Positions 1-9,993 of a DNA stretch of 64,000 bases are shown piece by piece. Numbering within the stretch: position 1 is the stretch's first letter; each line of letters begins with the position of its first letter. Source of the DNA: Corallium rubrum (Eukaryota; Cnidaria; Anthozoa; Scleralcyonacea; Coralliidae); NCBI GenBank assembly GCA_964035015.1, contig OZ036006.1, positions 13,668,690 through 13,732,689 on the forward strand, read 5' to 3'. The notes beneath the pieces are model-generated. The model was given only the letters and a program-made list of their open reading frames with translations. It had not been told where the DNA came from and made no database searches. Position numbers and translations under genes: made by a program.

Positions 1-2
1 GT

Positions 3-92
3 GCCCAATTATCATCAGAGGACAAGAAAGGTTATCATGCTACTTTTAAAATAAAAACGCCTAAATATAATCTAAGAAGCAGACCTTACTAA
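3..92 (+). CDS. 3' fragment of a small basic viral-type protein
   Basis: This open frame enters from the left window edge and stops at TAA 90-92. Its last ~28 residues are nearly identical to the C-terminus of the 60-residue protein at 50226-50408 (minus), ending in the same Arg/Tyr-rich tail (NLRSRPY). Similarity at DNA level continues past the stop to about position 145. It is therefore a second, oppositely oriented copy of part of the Polinton/adintovirus-like cluster found near 48.7-51.9 kb. The function of the protein is unknown. The basic tail would fit nucleic-acid binding, but that is a guess. Confidence 0.6.
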   Translation, partial: AQLSSEDKKGYHATFKIKTPKYNLRSRPY

Positions 93-239
93 AGCTTTTT
101 ATATGTATATGTTTGAACGAAAACCGAAATAAATATTTTAAACTGATTGTTGTGAATTCTGTCTTATGCAAAATACACGCTAATGACTTTCTCGCCTGAA
201 CTTGCCCATGCATTAATACATCTTCATGCCCCTTATTAC

Positions 240-357
240 CCCCCCCCCCCCCAAAAAAAAAACAAAAAAAAACAAAAACAAAAACAAACAACAACACAAA
301 CCCAAACAAACAAACAAACAAACAAACAAACAAACAAACAAACAACAAAACAAAACA
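240..357. repeat. poly-C, A-rich and CAAA simple repeats
   Basis: A run of twelve C is followed by A-rich sequence and about ten copies of a CAAA tetranucleotide. Both strands give open frames here (Phe/Val/Cys-rich or Thr/Gln/Lys-rich), but these are repeat artefacts. Confidence 0.9.
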
Positions 358-737
358 ACTCATGATCACCCCTAAAATGAATTAAATATTCTAACTTATA
401 TGCAAATCCGGTTATGCTCTGGTCATTAATAACTTTAACGAGTTTTCTCTTTTGTGTCCTGCACGTGCGAGAATCTTATTGTTTATATCGTTCTTATTAG
501 CAGAAAACCTAGTAACCATGATGTATCTCAGTTATATATCGACAAGTCTTTGCTCTTCGCTTTTCGAATTGATTTGTGTCTTCTTACGGCTTCTCGAAGT
601 GATTCCCCATTCTATCTTCTTACGATTTCCTCGCTTATAAACGAGGTTTAGTAATAATTCTGTGATGACTTACTCTGTTTGAATATAATATTCACGATAT
701 GCTATTAATTCAAGTCGATACTCCAGCCGTCCCACGG
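358..737. other. No recognisable gene
   Basis: Unique-looking AT-rich sequence with two overlapping short frames (about 62-65 codons near 452-651). Neither shows a recognisable domain, and I see no RNA gene or repeat. Confidence 0.5.
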
Positions 738-1012
738 CCATAATGAGAACGCCGCCTGAATATTTAATGAGAACGGCACCCTGCGGCAACTTAAAAATAC
801 AGCTCGATCGGGTGAATACTAATGAGAACACCGCCTAAATATTTGATGAGAAGGCCACCCTGCGGCAACTTGCGGCAGCTTAAAAATACGGGCCGATCGG
901 TTGAATACTAATGAGAACGCCGCCTGAATATTTAATGAGTGCCGTCTGAATATTTAATGAGAACGCCGCCCTGCGGCAAGTTGCGGCAACTTGCGGCAAC
1001 TTAAAAATACGG
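738..1012. repeat. Tandem repeat of a ~70-100 bp unit
   Basis: About three imperfect copies of a unit with the landmarks AATGAGAACGCCGCCTGAAT, CCTGCGGCAACTT, AAAAATACGG and CGATCGG. The sub-motif TTGCGGCAACT is itself repeated two or three times in the last unit. The array ends directly against the start of a LINE remnant. It could be a chance neighbour or the LINE's 5' promoter monomers, since some non-LTR elements carry tandem 5' units. Confidence 0.7.
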
Positions 1013-1205
1013 CTCCATCTGCCTCTATAATACTACTCAAGTTACCTCTGGTAACAGTATACCCGTCAGAATCACCTCCAATTTTAAGTTTAAAACGGCC
1101 TTATCTACCAGTCTGGTCACTAGAGGTCATACTAAATCGAACTGTATTCAGATTAAAACTAACAATGAAATCTCAGAGAAATTCAGCCTCTCGACATTCG
1201 TGTTA

Positions 1206-1800
1206 ACAAACGCATGCCATATAAGTGACAAAATCGATTAATTATACGGAGTTGTCACAAATAACAATCCTGAAGTGGTAATGATTACAGAATCCTGGCT
1301 ATCTCCAAGCATCCCTGATTCGGCAATGACGATCGGTAATGAATATTCTATGTTTCGCCGGGATAGATTTACACAGGGTGGTAGAGTACTTGCTTATGTG
1401 CACCAAAGCATACCTGTCAGCCGCGTGACGACTGCAGAAGAGGATGATAAAGAGGTATTATGGCTATTGCTCAGACCACCCAGAACTCCGCGCCCGTTAG
1501 TTTAATCATAGTTGCTATTGTATACTACCCTCCTGGCCAAAGTGCCGAATGTGGAATTGACATGATAGAATACCTTACCAGACTACTCTGTGACCGACAA
1601 TCGTCCGCAATTGTAATTGTCGGAGATTTTAACAAACTAAACCTCACCCGTTTATGTAACCGTTTCAATCTTAAGAAATCTTTCCTTGCCCCAACTAGAG
1701 GAAGCAACACCTTGGATCAAGTCTTGACGAATATGTGAGACATGTATAATCCGACGCTCCATCTGCCACCACTTGGACATTCTGATCACCAATGCCTTCT
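1206..1800 (+). pseudogene. LINE endonuclease domain remnant
   Basis: The translation shows APE-endonuclease landmarks in order: a segment around 'MITESWLS' near 1281, 'RRDR...GGRVLAYV' near 1350-1400, 'VIVGDFN' near 1612-1632, 'RGSNTLDQVLTN' near 1696-1735 and the terminal 'GHSDH' near 1770-1786. These correspond to metal- and DNA-contacting blocks of the LINE endonuclease, which nicks target DNA to prime reverse transcription. The blocks lie in two or three different frames, with an in-frame TAA at 1239 and a TGA at 1737. It is a broken coding region continuous with the RT downstream. Confidence 0.8.
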
Positions 1801-1938
1801 CCTTGTACCAAAACAGAAAGAGAAACTACCAGCCTACCCTAGATCTTTTGCTTTTGATCCTATTACAGATCAAAAGCAAAAGATCTTCGCACGACAAGCT
1901 CAGCTAAATGGTTTAAGTCCATCTTCTCACTTCTAGGA

Positions 1939-3514
1939 ATGAACAACGGAAATAACTCATTGGGAAAAATATCAGATGATAATGTACTAGAACTGGCTGG
2001 AAAATTACAACAGGCTTTTACAAAACCCTGGGAAAATCTACCACCCGATAACGAATTAGATATTAACCAGATTGATCAATTACTCAGGAACACTACACCT
2101 CTGCTGCCATCTATTGGACAAGTTAAGAACTGTCTAAGACACCTAAACCCCAGGAAAGCGACCGGAGTAGACAAAATTCCTGCGTGGATACTTAAGCGTT
2201 ATTGCGATGATCTCGCTCCAGTAGTCCACAATATTGTTACTGCCAGTATAAAACAATGCAAGTACCCAAGCCAATACAAACATGCGTTGATATCCCCAGT
2301 TGCCAAAGTACGGAACCCAAACGATGTTGAAAATGACTTTAGACAAATATCAGTCCTTCCACAATTGGCTAAGGTTATTGAAAAACTCCAACTCCAATTA
2401 AATATATCGGATCTTAATATAAAGAATAATCAACATGCTTTCACTCGCGGCCGATCTACTGTTTCTGCTTTAATATCTGCGTCACAGAACTGGTATAATG
2501 CCACAGACAATTCTCACTCGGGTAGAAAAGGTGTCCATGCCATATTTATAGACTTTCGAAAGGCCTTCGATCTGGTGAACCACAACATCCTATTAGAAAA
2601 ACTAGCCTCTATGAATGTCAGCAAACCGTTTTGGCTATGGATCAGAAGCTTTTTAACCGGAAGAACACAACAAGTTAACTTACATGGTATCCTATTGTCA
2701 ATACAACCTTGTCCTTTGGGCGTACCACAGGGCTCAGTTATATCGCCCACCTTGTTTAATGTACATATCAACGATTTAGAGGATACTGTGCCTAATCTTG
2801 TAAACATTAATACGTGCAAATGTGCTGACGACTGCACCCAGTATCAGATTGTTGAAAGGGGTATGTGCAGCACCATGCAAGAAGCTGTTGATGGGTTAAG
2901 TGGATGGGCAGATACAAATAAAATGGCTTTGAACCCGAAAAAAACAAAAGATATGTGGATTTGTTTCACAGACTTAATCCCAGAACCACCGCATCCAAAT
3001 CAATGATGAAGAAGTAGAAAGGGTAAACAGTTTCAAGCTCCTGGGTGTATCATGCCAAAATGATCTTAAATGGAATGAACATGTAGACCAAATTACAAGT
3101 AAGGCAAACAAGAGATTATACCATCTTAGACAGTGTAGGAAATCCCAACTACCAACAGAGGTCGGATTGACAACTTATATATCTAAAATTCGACTAGTAT
3201 TAGAGTATGCATCGCCTGTATGGGCAGGACTTCCAGATTATTTACAACAAGAAATTGAACGCGTACAGACAAGAAGTCTGGGAATTCTTGATTTGGACTG
3301 AGACTGCTTGCTATCTTTAAGAAGCAGGCGTGAATTAGCAACCATCCAAGAGATCAGAAGGATTCAAGCGGAACCAAACCATCCTTGCCATACCCTACTG
3401 CTTGATCCTAGAGAATACCCATATGAACTTAGACAAAATAATTCTTATACAGTTCTATCTAGAACCGAGAGACACAAACAATCTTTCATTGCAAGATCTA
3501 GTAAATATATATAA
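1939..3514 (+). pseudogene. LINE reverse transcriptase and C-terminal region
   Basis: The longest open part is 355 codons (1939-3006). RT landmarks are 'RKATGVDKIPAWILK' (finger), 'IFIDFRKAFDLVNH' (motif A, catalytic Asp), 'GVPQGSVISPTLFN' (motif B) and 'CADD' (motif C, with Cys where Tyr or Phe is usual). After 3006 the frame shifts and the thumb region continues ('FKLLGVSC', 'LEYASPVWAG'). After a TGA near 3300 the C-terminal tail continues to 3514. The enzyme would have copied LINE RNA at the target site. The finger region ('VLPQLAKVIEKLQ') is also eroded. It is a pseudogene. Confidence 0.85.
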
Positions 3515-3740
3515 ATCTGATAACATTCAACTTTGTCTTTTTAGCTTAGTCTTTTTAATCTTAGTCTTTTTAACTATAATTATTGATCTTATTCTATTAT
3601 GACTTAATGTAAATCCATTGTATTTTTAATCCCAAAGATGGATAATAAATTCAAATTCAAATTCATACGCCAAATGACGCAAGATACAGACTCTGGTATT
3701 TTTGTCAGCCATCTCACACCAAGATAACACAAAAAGCTTG

Positions 3741-4190
3741 TCAGCCTGGTAGGCAGAAGGTGCTCGATTAAAGGAAAGCCTAACGGGGAAAAGACAGAGA
3801 TTCTGTGGGACACTGGAGCTCAGGTATCCATTGTTTCAGCAAGCTTCATGAAGGCGAACTTTCCAAACGCTTTGACTAGAGATACGAGCGAACTAGTGGA
3901 TGGTGATCTTACTGTGACTGCAGCCAATGGTAGCAACATACCGTATAAAGGATGAACACACACTTTCGGTTCCCTTTTTAGTAGCAAACGAGGAGGTGGA
4001 ACTTCCTTTGATTGGCTTCAATGTTATTGAACATTTTATTAAGGACAACAAACTTCAAGGCAGCGATATGGAAACTGCTTTCGTTGGTGTAAATGCTCGT
4101 GATGCGACAGCCCTTGTCGATTTTGTGAACAATGTCAACCATGATGAATTGTGTCTTGTAAGAAAGTTGTGCTTATACCTCGAGGCCATT
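3741..4190 (+). pseudogene. Old gypsy element: aspartic protease region
   Basis: The translation includes 'WDTGAQVSIVSASF' near 3808-3850, the retropepsin catalytic DTG motif. After a frame change it continues with 'PLIGFNVIEHFI' near 4011-4050, matching the flap/LGxxxL region of gypsy proteases. The enzyme would have processed Gag-Pol. An in-frame TGA near 3952 and frame changes near 3925 and 4170 break it. It runs directly into the RT region. Confidence 0.75.
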
Positions 4191-5381
4191 CTGTGAAAGT
4201 AAGCTGCAGGGTGAACACTGGTCCACTAGATAAACGAACACCAGTTTTGTTTGAAGCTGATGAGAACAGTCAGTGGCCTTCTGGGATTCAAGTTGTTGAC
4301 ACATTATTGACGGTAAATGTGGGTAAATCTAGTAAAGTGGAAGTAGAGGTAAAGAATATGACCAACCATGACATTAAGTTAAAGAACAGAACAGTACTAG
4401 GCCGCCTACAACTTATTCAATCAGTTGTTCCTGTAGAGGTGAAATTAAAGACAGATCGATCAACCGGACAATCATCTCCACAACGAAACGAAGAAAACAA
4501 CAGCGCGGCAACTCCCCAGAATAATCACGAACCAATAAACTTGCCGAACAATTTGAAAGACGTGGATTTAGGTTTAGGTGACTTAAACAGTGAGCAAAGT
4601 GAAACTGCTGCGCAGCTGCTGATCGAACAGGCCGATGCATTCGCCCAAGACGACGATGAAATTGGTTGTATCTCTCATCTCCAAATGAACATCCAACTCA
4701 ACGACACCACACCTGTTCAGAAGAACTACGTCGCTGTTCCCCGACCATTGCATCCAGAAGTGAAAGCTTATGTTGAAGATTTATTGAATAAAAATTTTAT
4801 TAGCAGATCGACATCATCTTACAGTTTGCCTGTGGTTTGCGTTAGAAAGAAAGATCAGAGGCTAAGGTTATGTGTGGACTATCGTGAGCTGAACAAGAGA
4901 GCTCAAGTAGATCGTCATCCCATTCCTAGGATCCAGGAAAGCCTAGAAAATCTTGGTGGCAATTAATAGTTTTTGGTACTTGACCAAGGGAAAGTCTACC
5001 ATCAAGGGTTCCTCAAGGCCGAAAGCCAGCTTCTCACTGCGTTCATAACACCATGGGGGCTGTACGAGTGGGTGCGCATTCCGTTTGGACTTTGCTGCCT
5101 TGGGGATTTACGAGATGAAACATGCGTGCCATATCTGGATGACATTATCGTCTTCAGCACATCCTTCGATGAACACATTGTACACCTTCGAAAAGTCCTT
5201 CAGCGCCTGAAAGAACATGGTGTCAAGTTGAAACCAAAAAAGTGTACCATGTTCAAACGAGAGGTTTTGTTCCTTGGACGAGTCGTGTCAGAAGAAGGAT
5301 ACAAGTTGGATCCGTCTACAATTGCTCCCGTACTTTGTCGGAAAGAAACTCCTCCCAGAATCATAAACGAGGTCCGGAAAC
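4151..5381 (+). pseudogene. Old gypsy element: reverse transcriptase, N-terminal part
   Basis: One open stretch of 271 codons covers the PR-RT linker and RT fingers, with 'RSTSSYSLPVVCVRKKD' and 'LRLCVDYRELNKRA' near 4800-4905. After a stop at 4964 and a frame change come '[13 protein letters not shown]', then the catalytic '[11 protein letters not shown]' near 5125-5157 and '[12 protein letters not shown]'. Motif A to B is shortened and scrambled around 4960-5110, consistent with deletions. Coding ends at the insertion point of the younger gypsy/Polinton (target duplication at 5377-5384) and resumes at 26512. Confidence 0.85.
5377..5381. repeat. Left target-site duplication of the younger gypsy element (GAAAC)
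   Basis: GAAAC here and at 26507-26511, immediately after the 3' LTR, form a 5-bp duplication of the kind gypsy integrases make. The left copy became separated from its LTR when the Polinton inserted at the junction. Confidence 0.85.
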
Positions 5382-5384
5382 TGT
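5379..5384. repeat. Left Polinton target-site duplication (AACTGT)
   Basis: AACTGT directly precedes the left terminal inverted repeat, and an identical AACTGT (22189-22194) directly follows the right one. Six base pairs is the known Polinton target-duplication length. The first three bases belong to the old gypsy flank and the last three are the start of the younger gypsy LTR. Confidence 0.95.
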
Positions 5385-5896
5385 AGTAGTATAGAACTTG
5401 AGGCTGCCGGCACATTTTTTTTTATTTTGCCAAAAACAGCCTCAAAATGTTGGGATTCAACGGGAAGAGATGTTTTAGAGGGTGGACTGTTTTTTTTCCA
5501 CTTTTTAAAGTATAAGCAGACGGGAAAATGGGTTTTGGGGGATACGGAAAATTTTGTCGGTGTCAAAAACGCTTCAGAGCGATTAAGGTTTTCGTTTTAA
5601 CACACACTTCACTTAGTTTCCGGTTTTTGTTCAGCTACTTTTGTTTTATGTTGGTATACATGTTTTCCCACAGTTACACCACCAGATAACAGTCCGAGAC
5701 ATGGTATATACGGTGTGATCATGGCTACAACTTTACCGACGTCACTTTTTAACAGTTTATCTTTTTGTAACTCAGTGTCTAATGCCTCAGAGCTTTTACA
5801 GCGTCCAAACCACCGAGGACATTAGAGAATTTACTGATTATCATATCAGTCAGAAATTCGTTAGCTTTTTCCATCCTTCTAGCCTCGTATTCAGCG
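5385..5896. repeat. Polinton left terminal inverted repeat
   Basis: This is the reverse complement of 21676-22188 with only a few percent difference. It begins AGTAGTATAGAACTTGAGGC. It contains the 3' part of the terminal minus-strand gene, so part of that gene is present at both ends. One base missing near 5796 relative to the right copy shifts the frame of the left gene. Confidence 0.95.
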
Positions 5897-6194
5897 TATA
5901 GCTTATCCACAACCTTTACCGTCGCTTTTTTGATGTAGCTGACTGACTGAGTTACCTCACCATCCTCTGATAATTTTATTAGCTCACTTCTCTTCTTATT
6001 GGTGTCGTCAGTTGGTGGGGACACTGGACTGGTTTTCTCAGTCTTTTTCAGATCATTGACGAGCTCATCGACGAGGTTGGGGATTTCAGTAGGTATTTCC
6101 GTTTCTGATTCCCCAACAGATGCCTTGACTGGTTCCGCAGCGGGTGCCTTGATTTTTTCCCAACTCTCACCGTTTTAGTTTTCTTTTCGGCCAT
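5609..6194 (-). pseudogene. Polinton terminal gene, unknown function, frameshifted
   Basis: ATG at 6194 is preceded by TATAG 6-10 bases upstream. The product would be ~195 residues: a charged, Pro/Glu-rich N-terminal part, a helical central part (around 'MEKANEFLTDMIISKF'), and a short hydrophobic stretch near the C-terminus ('ITPYIPCLGLLSGGVTVG') that could be a membrane segment. One frame break lies near 6170. A second lies near 5796, where the right-hand TIR copy has one more base and reads through to its stop at 21964. The last ~95 codons are in the TIR and are duplicated at the right end. The family is not recognised. Confidence 0.65.
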
Positions 6195-6198
6195 CTTA

Positions 6199-6807
6199 CT
6201 ATAGACCAGATTTTGGGATAACCACCTTATACGCGTACGGATGCCTTAACATAATCTCAAGTCTAGCGTATTTGTTTTCTTTTAACTTTTTAGTTACCTC
6301 CGTAACCTCATCACGGTCTAAACCACCCAGGTAGTCATCAGTAATAACCTTCATATCAGTTTTGTTGGGGTTGTAGAACGTTACCAGCTTACTGATATTC
6401 TCCCTATAAGGTTTTGTGATAGCTGTTAGTTGTTGTGTGATTACGATAGTTGACAGATTGTAGTGTCGGGCGCTGAAGGCCAATTTAACCAACTCACTTG
6501 TTCTGTTCTTTACGGGTTGCCCACTAGCACAGTCGTCGAGGACTATCAATGTTCTAGACTCCCTAAATATTTCGACAATGTGTTTCAGTATAGTTTCAAC
6601 ATCGTCCTGACTACAATCCACAGCGATGAAGTCCGGGTCGGAGGTGTATTTCCAGGTGGTGTAGGTTTTATTCCAGCTGAACGTTGGACATAGCAGAACG
6701 ATGTAGTCGAAGAACCCGAAGTAATCGTCTTCTAACATCTTCAGAAAATACCAGGTTTTCCCACAAGCCGTCATGGCAACGACCAACATATGGAATGGAT
6801 GATCCAT
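6199..6807 (-). CDS. Polinton packaging ATPase (FtsK/HerA type)
   Basis: This 202-residue protein is an intact P-loop NTPase of the Polinton/A32-like genome-packaging family, which drives DNA into the capsid. The Walker A region (residues ~10-18, 'VVAMTACGKTW') keeps GKT but has Ala where the first Gly and the middle Gly usually sit. Walker B is 'LIVLDD' (residues ~87-92), and a sensor-like 'STIVITQQ' lies near 139-146. The length fits the compact Polinton form. The start at 6807 abuts the capsid gene stop (6808), so the two are head-to-tail with no spacer. The sequence just upstream of the ATG is AATATTAA. Confidence 0.9.
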   Translation of the reverse strand: MDHPFHMLVVAMTACGKTWYFLKMLEDDYFGFFDYIVLLCPTFSWNKTYTTWKYTSDPDFIAVDCSQDDVETILKHIVEIFRESRTLIVLDDCASGQPVKNRTSELVKLAFSARHYNLSTIVITQQLTAITKPYRENISKLVTFYNPNKTDMKVITDDYLGGLDRDEVTEVTKKLKENKYARLEIMLRHPYAYKVVIPKSGL

Positions 6808-8049
6808 TTAATATTGAATTGATTTTAGGTTTTTGTTTACCATATTTACCAAACCATCACTCAGAACAAAGATCCGACAGACTACATCAGCCGCGGTTGT
6901 CTTTTTGGTGATTTCAAGCAGGACCCCAGACTGTGTATTAACAATTCTTTTCCCAGTCCCAACACTGTCACGGTCCTCAATGCTTCTCAAGTCAATCGCC
7001 AGAGCGAAGGTGTCCTTGTAGAACTTTTGAATTGTCATAAATTGATCCGTGTTTTCCTTCCCACCGAATAGTCTTTTAGCCTCATCATAGAACCGACTCT
7101 TTGGAATCCCTTGGCTGAAGACAGCATTGGGTACACCCTCAATTGTTAGTTTAACACTTTCAATGTTTGGATAGACGTATTCCTCACTATCAGTCCGGGT
7201 TTTATTTGTGAATATCATGACGATCCCTTTCATAGACTTTCGTGGAAGGTTAATGTGTTCGTTGATCAGGGTCGATCCAGCCGCCCATTCAGTTGACTTC
7301 ATTAACGTCACGTGTTTGTAGGACAGCGATTGGCCAGCTGTGTACAGCGACGTTATTTCACTAGCGATGTCGGTGTTATCAACCGTTTCATACTCCAGTT
7401 CACGGTTTTCCAATGTGTACCCGTCAACAGATTCACTTGACTGGGCCACCATAACATCACTCGCTTTTGGCAGACTAATGACGTAGCGGAAGTTGTTGTA
7501 CATCTCAAAGGGAGCGTAGAGTCCGTGATCCCCGAGGATTTTATCCAATTTTACCCTTAGCCTCGCTCCGTGGATTGTGAGCATCAGAGCGTCAGCTACC
7601 TTCTCAGCGTCCCCAGAGGAAGCTCCACTGTCGTCCTTAGACATCAGCTTTCTCAGGTTCTCTGGGCCAATTCCGTATTCAACCATTTGATTCCTCACAC
7701 TCTTTGGTAACCAAAGATCCTTGTACACACCGAGGACACTTTCACCTGTGTTGTCGTAAACAGTTTCACCGGCTAGCTTGACAACCAACCTTTCGACCAA
7801 AAGCCTGGAGAGATTGTTTAGGAACCACGACTTGGTATTAGCGTTCTTGAAGTCAAACAGTAAGTGAAAACTACCCGGGACCAAACAGCTATCGGGTTTT
7901 AGCTTTGGTATGTTGATGTAGAGGTCCTCACCAGGGTTGACTTTGTTGGGGTTCATGGTGATTGTGTGTCTTGTCCTACTTCCCTTAATCCCCGACATCA
8001 TCGCCCGTCTAAATCCAGGTAACAGCTCTGTCTGACTTCTGTTGGTCAT
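6808..8049 (-). CDS. Polinton major capsid protein (double jelly-roll)
   Basis: This 413-residue open frame matches in length and composition the Polinton protein identified as the double-jelly-roll major capsid, the building block of an icosahedral shell. Recognisable N-terminal segments are 'MNPNKVNPGEDLYINIPKL' (residues ~32-50), then a region around 'NTKSWFLNNLSRLLVERL' and 'YDNTGESVLGVYKDLWL', which are conserved in these proteins. The rest is beta-rich with few Cys. It is followed without a gap by the packaging ATPase, the usual neighbour. The start ATG at 8049 is immediately preceded by GTAGTAT. There are no frame breaks. Confidence 0.88.
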   Translation of the reverse strand: MTNRSQTELLPGFRRAMMSGIKGSRTRHTITMNPNKVNPGEDLYINIPKLKPDSCLVPGSFHLLFDFKNANTKSWFLNNLSRLLVERLVVKLAGETVYDNTGESVLGVYKDLWLPKSVRNQMVEYGIGPENLRKLMSKDDSGASSGDAEKVADALMLTIHGARLRVKLDKILGDHGLYAPFEMYNNFRYVISLPKASDVMVAQSSESVDGYTLENRELEYETVDNTDIASEITSLYTAGQSLSYKHVTLMKSTEWAAGSTLINEHINLPRKSMKGIVMIFTNKTRTDSEEYVYPNIESVKLTIEGVPNAVFSQGIPKSRFYDEAKRLFGGKENTDQFMTIQKFYKDTFALAIDLRSIEDRDSVGTGKRIVNTQSGVLLEITKKTTAADVVCRIFVLSDGLVNMVNKNLKSIQY

Positions 8050-8066
8050 ATACTACATAACAGATT

Positions 8067-8690
8067 TTATTTCGTGTTTTTTCTGTTTTTCCAGTAGTCA
8101 TACAATAACCACGTCATAGCTATAGCAAGAACCCACAGATTGTTAACTAACCATGCTATCCCTTTTGCTCCCCAAGTCAGAACCTGTGCTATCAGATTAG
8201 CGAGTGCCTTAGCGAAACCACCAACAGCTCTCGCTCCCCCCGAAACAGCCCCCCTAGTCGCCACAACTATTGTGGTTATGATCCCAGCTATGGTGATAGC
8301 TATAGCGGACAGGCCAACCATATTTTCCTTAGCCCACCTCTTAAAACGTTCCAACCTATTCAGGTCATTGTTTTCCACTTTATCGCTTAGGATAGACATG
8401 GCTTCTGTGTGCTCAGGCCTCTCATTAATCTCAATTCTTATACTGTCTGCCTTTAGTTCTGCCATTTTTACGACGTCATCGTAGAGCTGTTTTTTAAGAA
8501 GGTTGACTTCGTTATCCGCTTTTTCTTTGTAGTGGTTGACTTCTCTCTCAAGAGACTTAATCTTAACCATATTCATATCCATATTCATATCCGTATTCAT
8601 ATCCATATCCGTATTCATATCCATAGCTTGTGCGTTGATTATTGCAGAGATTTCTCTCACTTCCTGTTTGGGTATGAATATTCCTTCCAT
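8067..8690 (-). CDS. Polinton coiled-coil membrane protein
   Basis: This 207-residue protein is of unrecognised family. Residues ~23-41 are a short Met/Asp/Asn repeat (units of MDMNTD) encoded by a degenerate 6-18 bp tandem repeat at 8568-8625. Residues ~42-120 are strongly charged and heptad-like, a likely coiled coil. Two hydrophobic segments follow, around 'AIAITIAGIITTIVVATRG' and 'NLWVLAIAMTWLLYDYW' near the C-terminus. It sits between the 191-residue gene and the capsid gene on the same strand. A role in the virion or at an internal membrane is only inferred. Confidence 0.7.
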   Translation of the reverse strand: MEGIFIPKQEVREISAIINAQAMDMNTDMDMNTDMNMDMNMVKIKSLEREVNHYKEKADNEVNLLKKQLYDDVVKMAELKADSIRIEINERPEHTEAMSILSDKVENNDLNRLERFKRWAKENMVGLSAIAITIAGIITTIVVATRGAVSGGARAVGGFAKALANLIAQVLTWGAKGIAWLVNNLWVLAIAMTWLLYDYWKNRKNTK

Positions 8691-8723
8691 TTGTTCCTGT
8701 AGGTCTATCTCTCTTTCTTCAAC

Positions 8724-9299
8724 CTAACCGTCGATCGTTGAGCTGGATCGTGAGAGTATGTTAGCCACCACTTTCTCAGAAGGTACTGGGTTGCCACTGA
8801 TTTCCTCAACCGCTCCCTCAGCCGTATTGTAATGTTCGATTCTGGCTTCCTCTAACAGTTTTTCGAAATGCTTACGGTTCTTGACTACCTTTTTTGATTG
8901 GTCATCACTGCATCTAATCCCGTCACCATCAGACACTATGATCAGTACATCATGAAACCACGCTCCGTTGACGCGACCATCTTTGAATCTGAACTTGGTG
9001 TGTTCTATCAACTCATTAGATGCATCACCATCTCTCCTATTTATTACAGCATCCAACACCGCGCGGAAGATCCTCTTCTTATCATGTGTGACAGACCTTC
9101 TCATTGACCCGGCATCACTAGCAATGTCGGGCACTCCATCTTCAATACGGGTCATACGGTCAGAAGGTCCAAATATGGAATGGTCCGATTTGGAGTCCTC
9201 ATTGTCATCATCTATAAAACTCGTCTCGTTGGTACCATCTTCCCTTTCCTCTTCTCTACCATGCTCGTCCATCTCAATGTCAACTCCCCCTTCAGCCAT
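8724..9299 (-). CDS. Polinton acidic protein of unknown function
   Basis: This 191-residue open frame has a very acidic, Ser/Asp/Glu-rich N-terminal third and a more ordered C-terminal part with 'GAWFHDVLIIVSDGDGI' near residues 113-129. I do not recognise a family. The ATG at 9299 is preceded directly by TGTATA (TGTATAATGG), an example of the TATA-at-start pattern of this element. It lies between the minor capsid remnant and the coiled-coil membrane protein on the same strand, within the morphogenesis half. Confidence 0.7.
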   Translation of the reverse strand: MAEGGVDIEMDEHGREEEREDGTNETSFIDDDNEDSKSDHSIFGPSDRMTRIEDGVPDIASDAGSMRRSVTHDKKRIFRAVLDAVINRRDGDASNELIEHTKFRFKDGRVNGAWFHDVLIIVSDGDGIRCSDDQSKKVVKNRKHFEKLLEEARIEHYNTAEGAVEEISGNPVPSEKVVANILSRSSSTIDG

Positions 9300-9305
9300 T
9301 ATACA

Positions 9306-9979
9306 CTAGCTTATGTACAACTCAAGCAGAACGGCTCTGATCCCAACCGGTCGACATACTGACTGATCATTATTCCCACGGACCCTAAAGGTCATCTTAC
9401 TATAAACACCCTTACGGATCTCAGCTTTCGACTCAATGTCTGTGTAGTGCTGTACGCTTCCTTTCAAACTCTGTTCAGAGGTTATTGGAAGAGTGCCAAT
9501 CAGATCACTTCTCCTCCCATTATCCAGACTTTTCTCACTCTCAACAGCGTCACACGAGATTCTGACATACATCAGTCCTCTGTTGATGTCTACCTGGTTT
9601 GGGCTGGTCACAATCCAACCACTACCTATCACAGCATCCTCATTAAACCCTAAAAGAAGACCCATCTTTCCAAGTTTTAGATCTTTTGATGTTTCCACTG
9701 TGGAAGTCCCACTGGCAGCAATCTTTTTTAGCTTAACATCCGCGTCGACCATAAGGCGTGTCTTTCCAACGTGTCAAAGTCATAATAACCCTCAGAGATG
9801 AGTCCCCCATTATCATTATCATCAGACACCTTGTCGTTCAAACCTGACACCACATTGTTATGGTTCCAGTATACCGTCGCTTTCTTCAGCATTATATGTG
9901 GTCTTGGGTTTGTCACCACGATGGGTTGTTCGAAGTAGACAGTCTTCTCACCGTTTTCAATAAACAATGTTAGCCTCAT
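9306..9979 (-). pseudogene. Polinton minor capsid (penton-like) protein, frameshifted
   Basis: Two overlapping minus-strand frames (9979-9728 and 9752-9306) together give a ~224-residue protein. Its position, length and sequence style fit the single-jelly-roll minor capsid protein of Polintons, which caps the five-fold vertices. The N-terminal part ends around 'ISEGYYDFDTLE'. The frame then changes by one base near 9760-9775 and the remainder continues as 'VDADVKLKKIAAS' to the stop at 9306. The family assignment is moderate; the break is directly visible. Confidence 0.7.
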
Positions 9980-9993
9980 TACCCAAGTATATA

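Larger units (their letters stand above)
1013..3666 (+). mobile_element. Degraded non-LTR retrotransposon (LINE)
   Basis: An endonuclease remnant is followed by a reverse transcriptase and C-terminal region, then an AT-rich 3' end finishing in AATAAATTCAAATTCAAATT, a hexamer-repeat tail typical of LINEs. The domain order (APE-type endonuclease, then RT) and the RT motifs place it broadly in the Jockey/CR1 group. The exact clade cannot be decided by eye. At least three frame changes and in-frame stops (for example TAA 1239-1241 and TGA near 3300) make it inactive. No target duplication was recognised. Confidence 0.85.
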
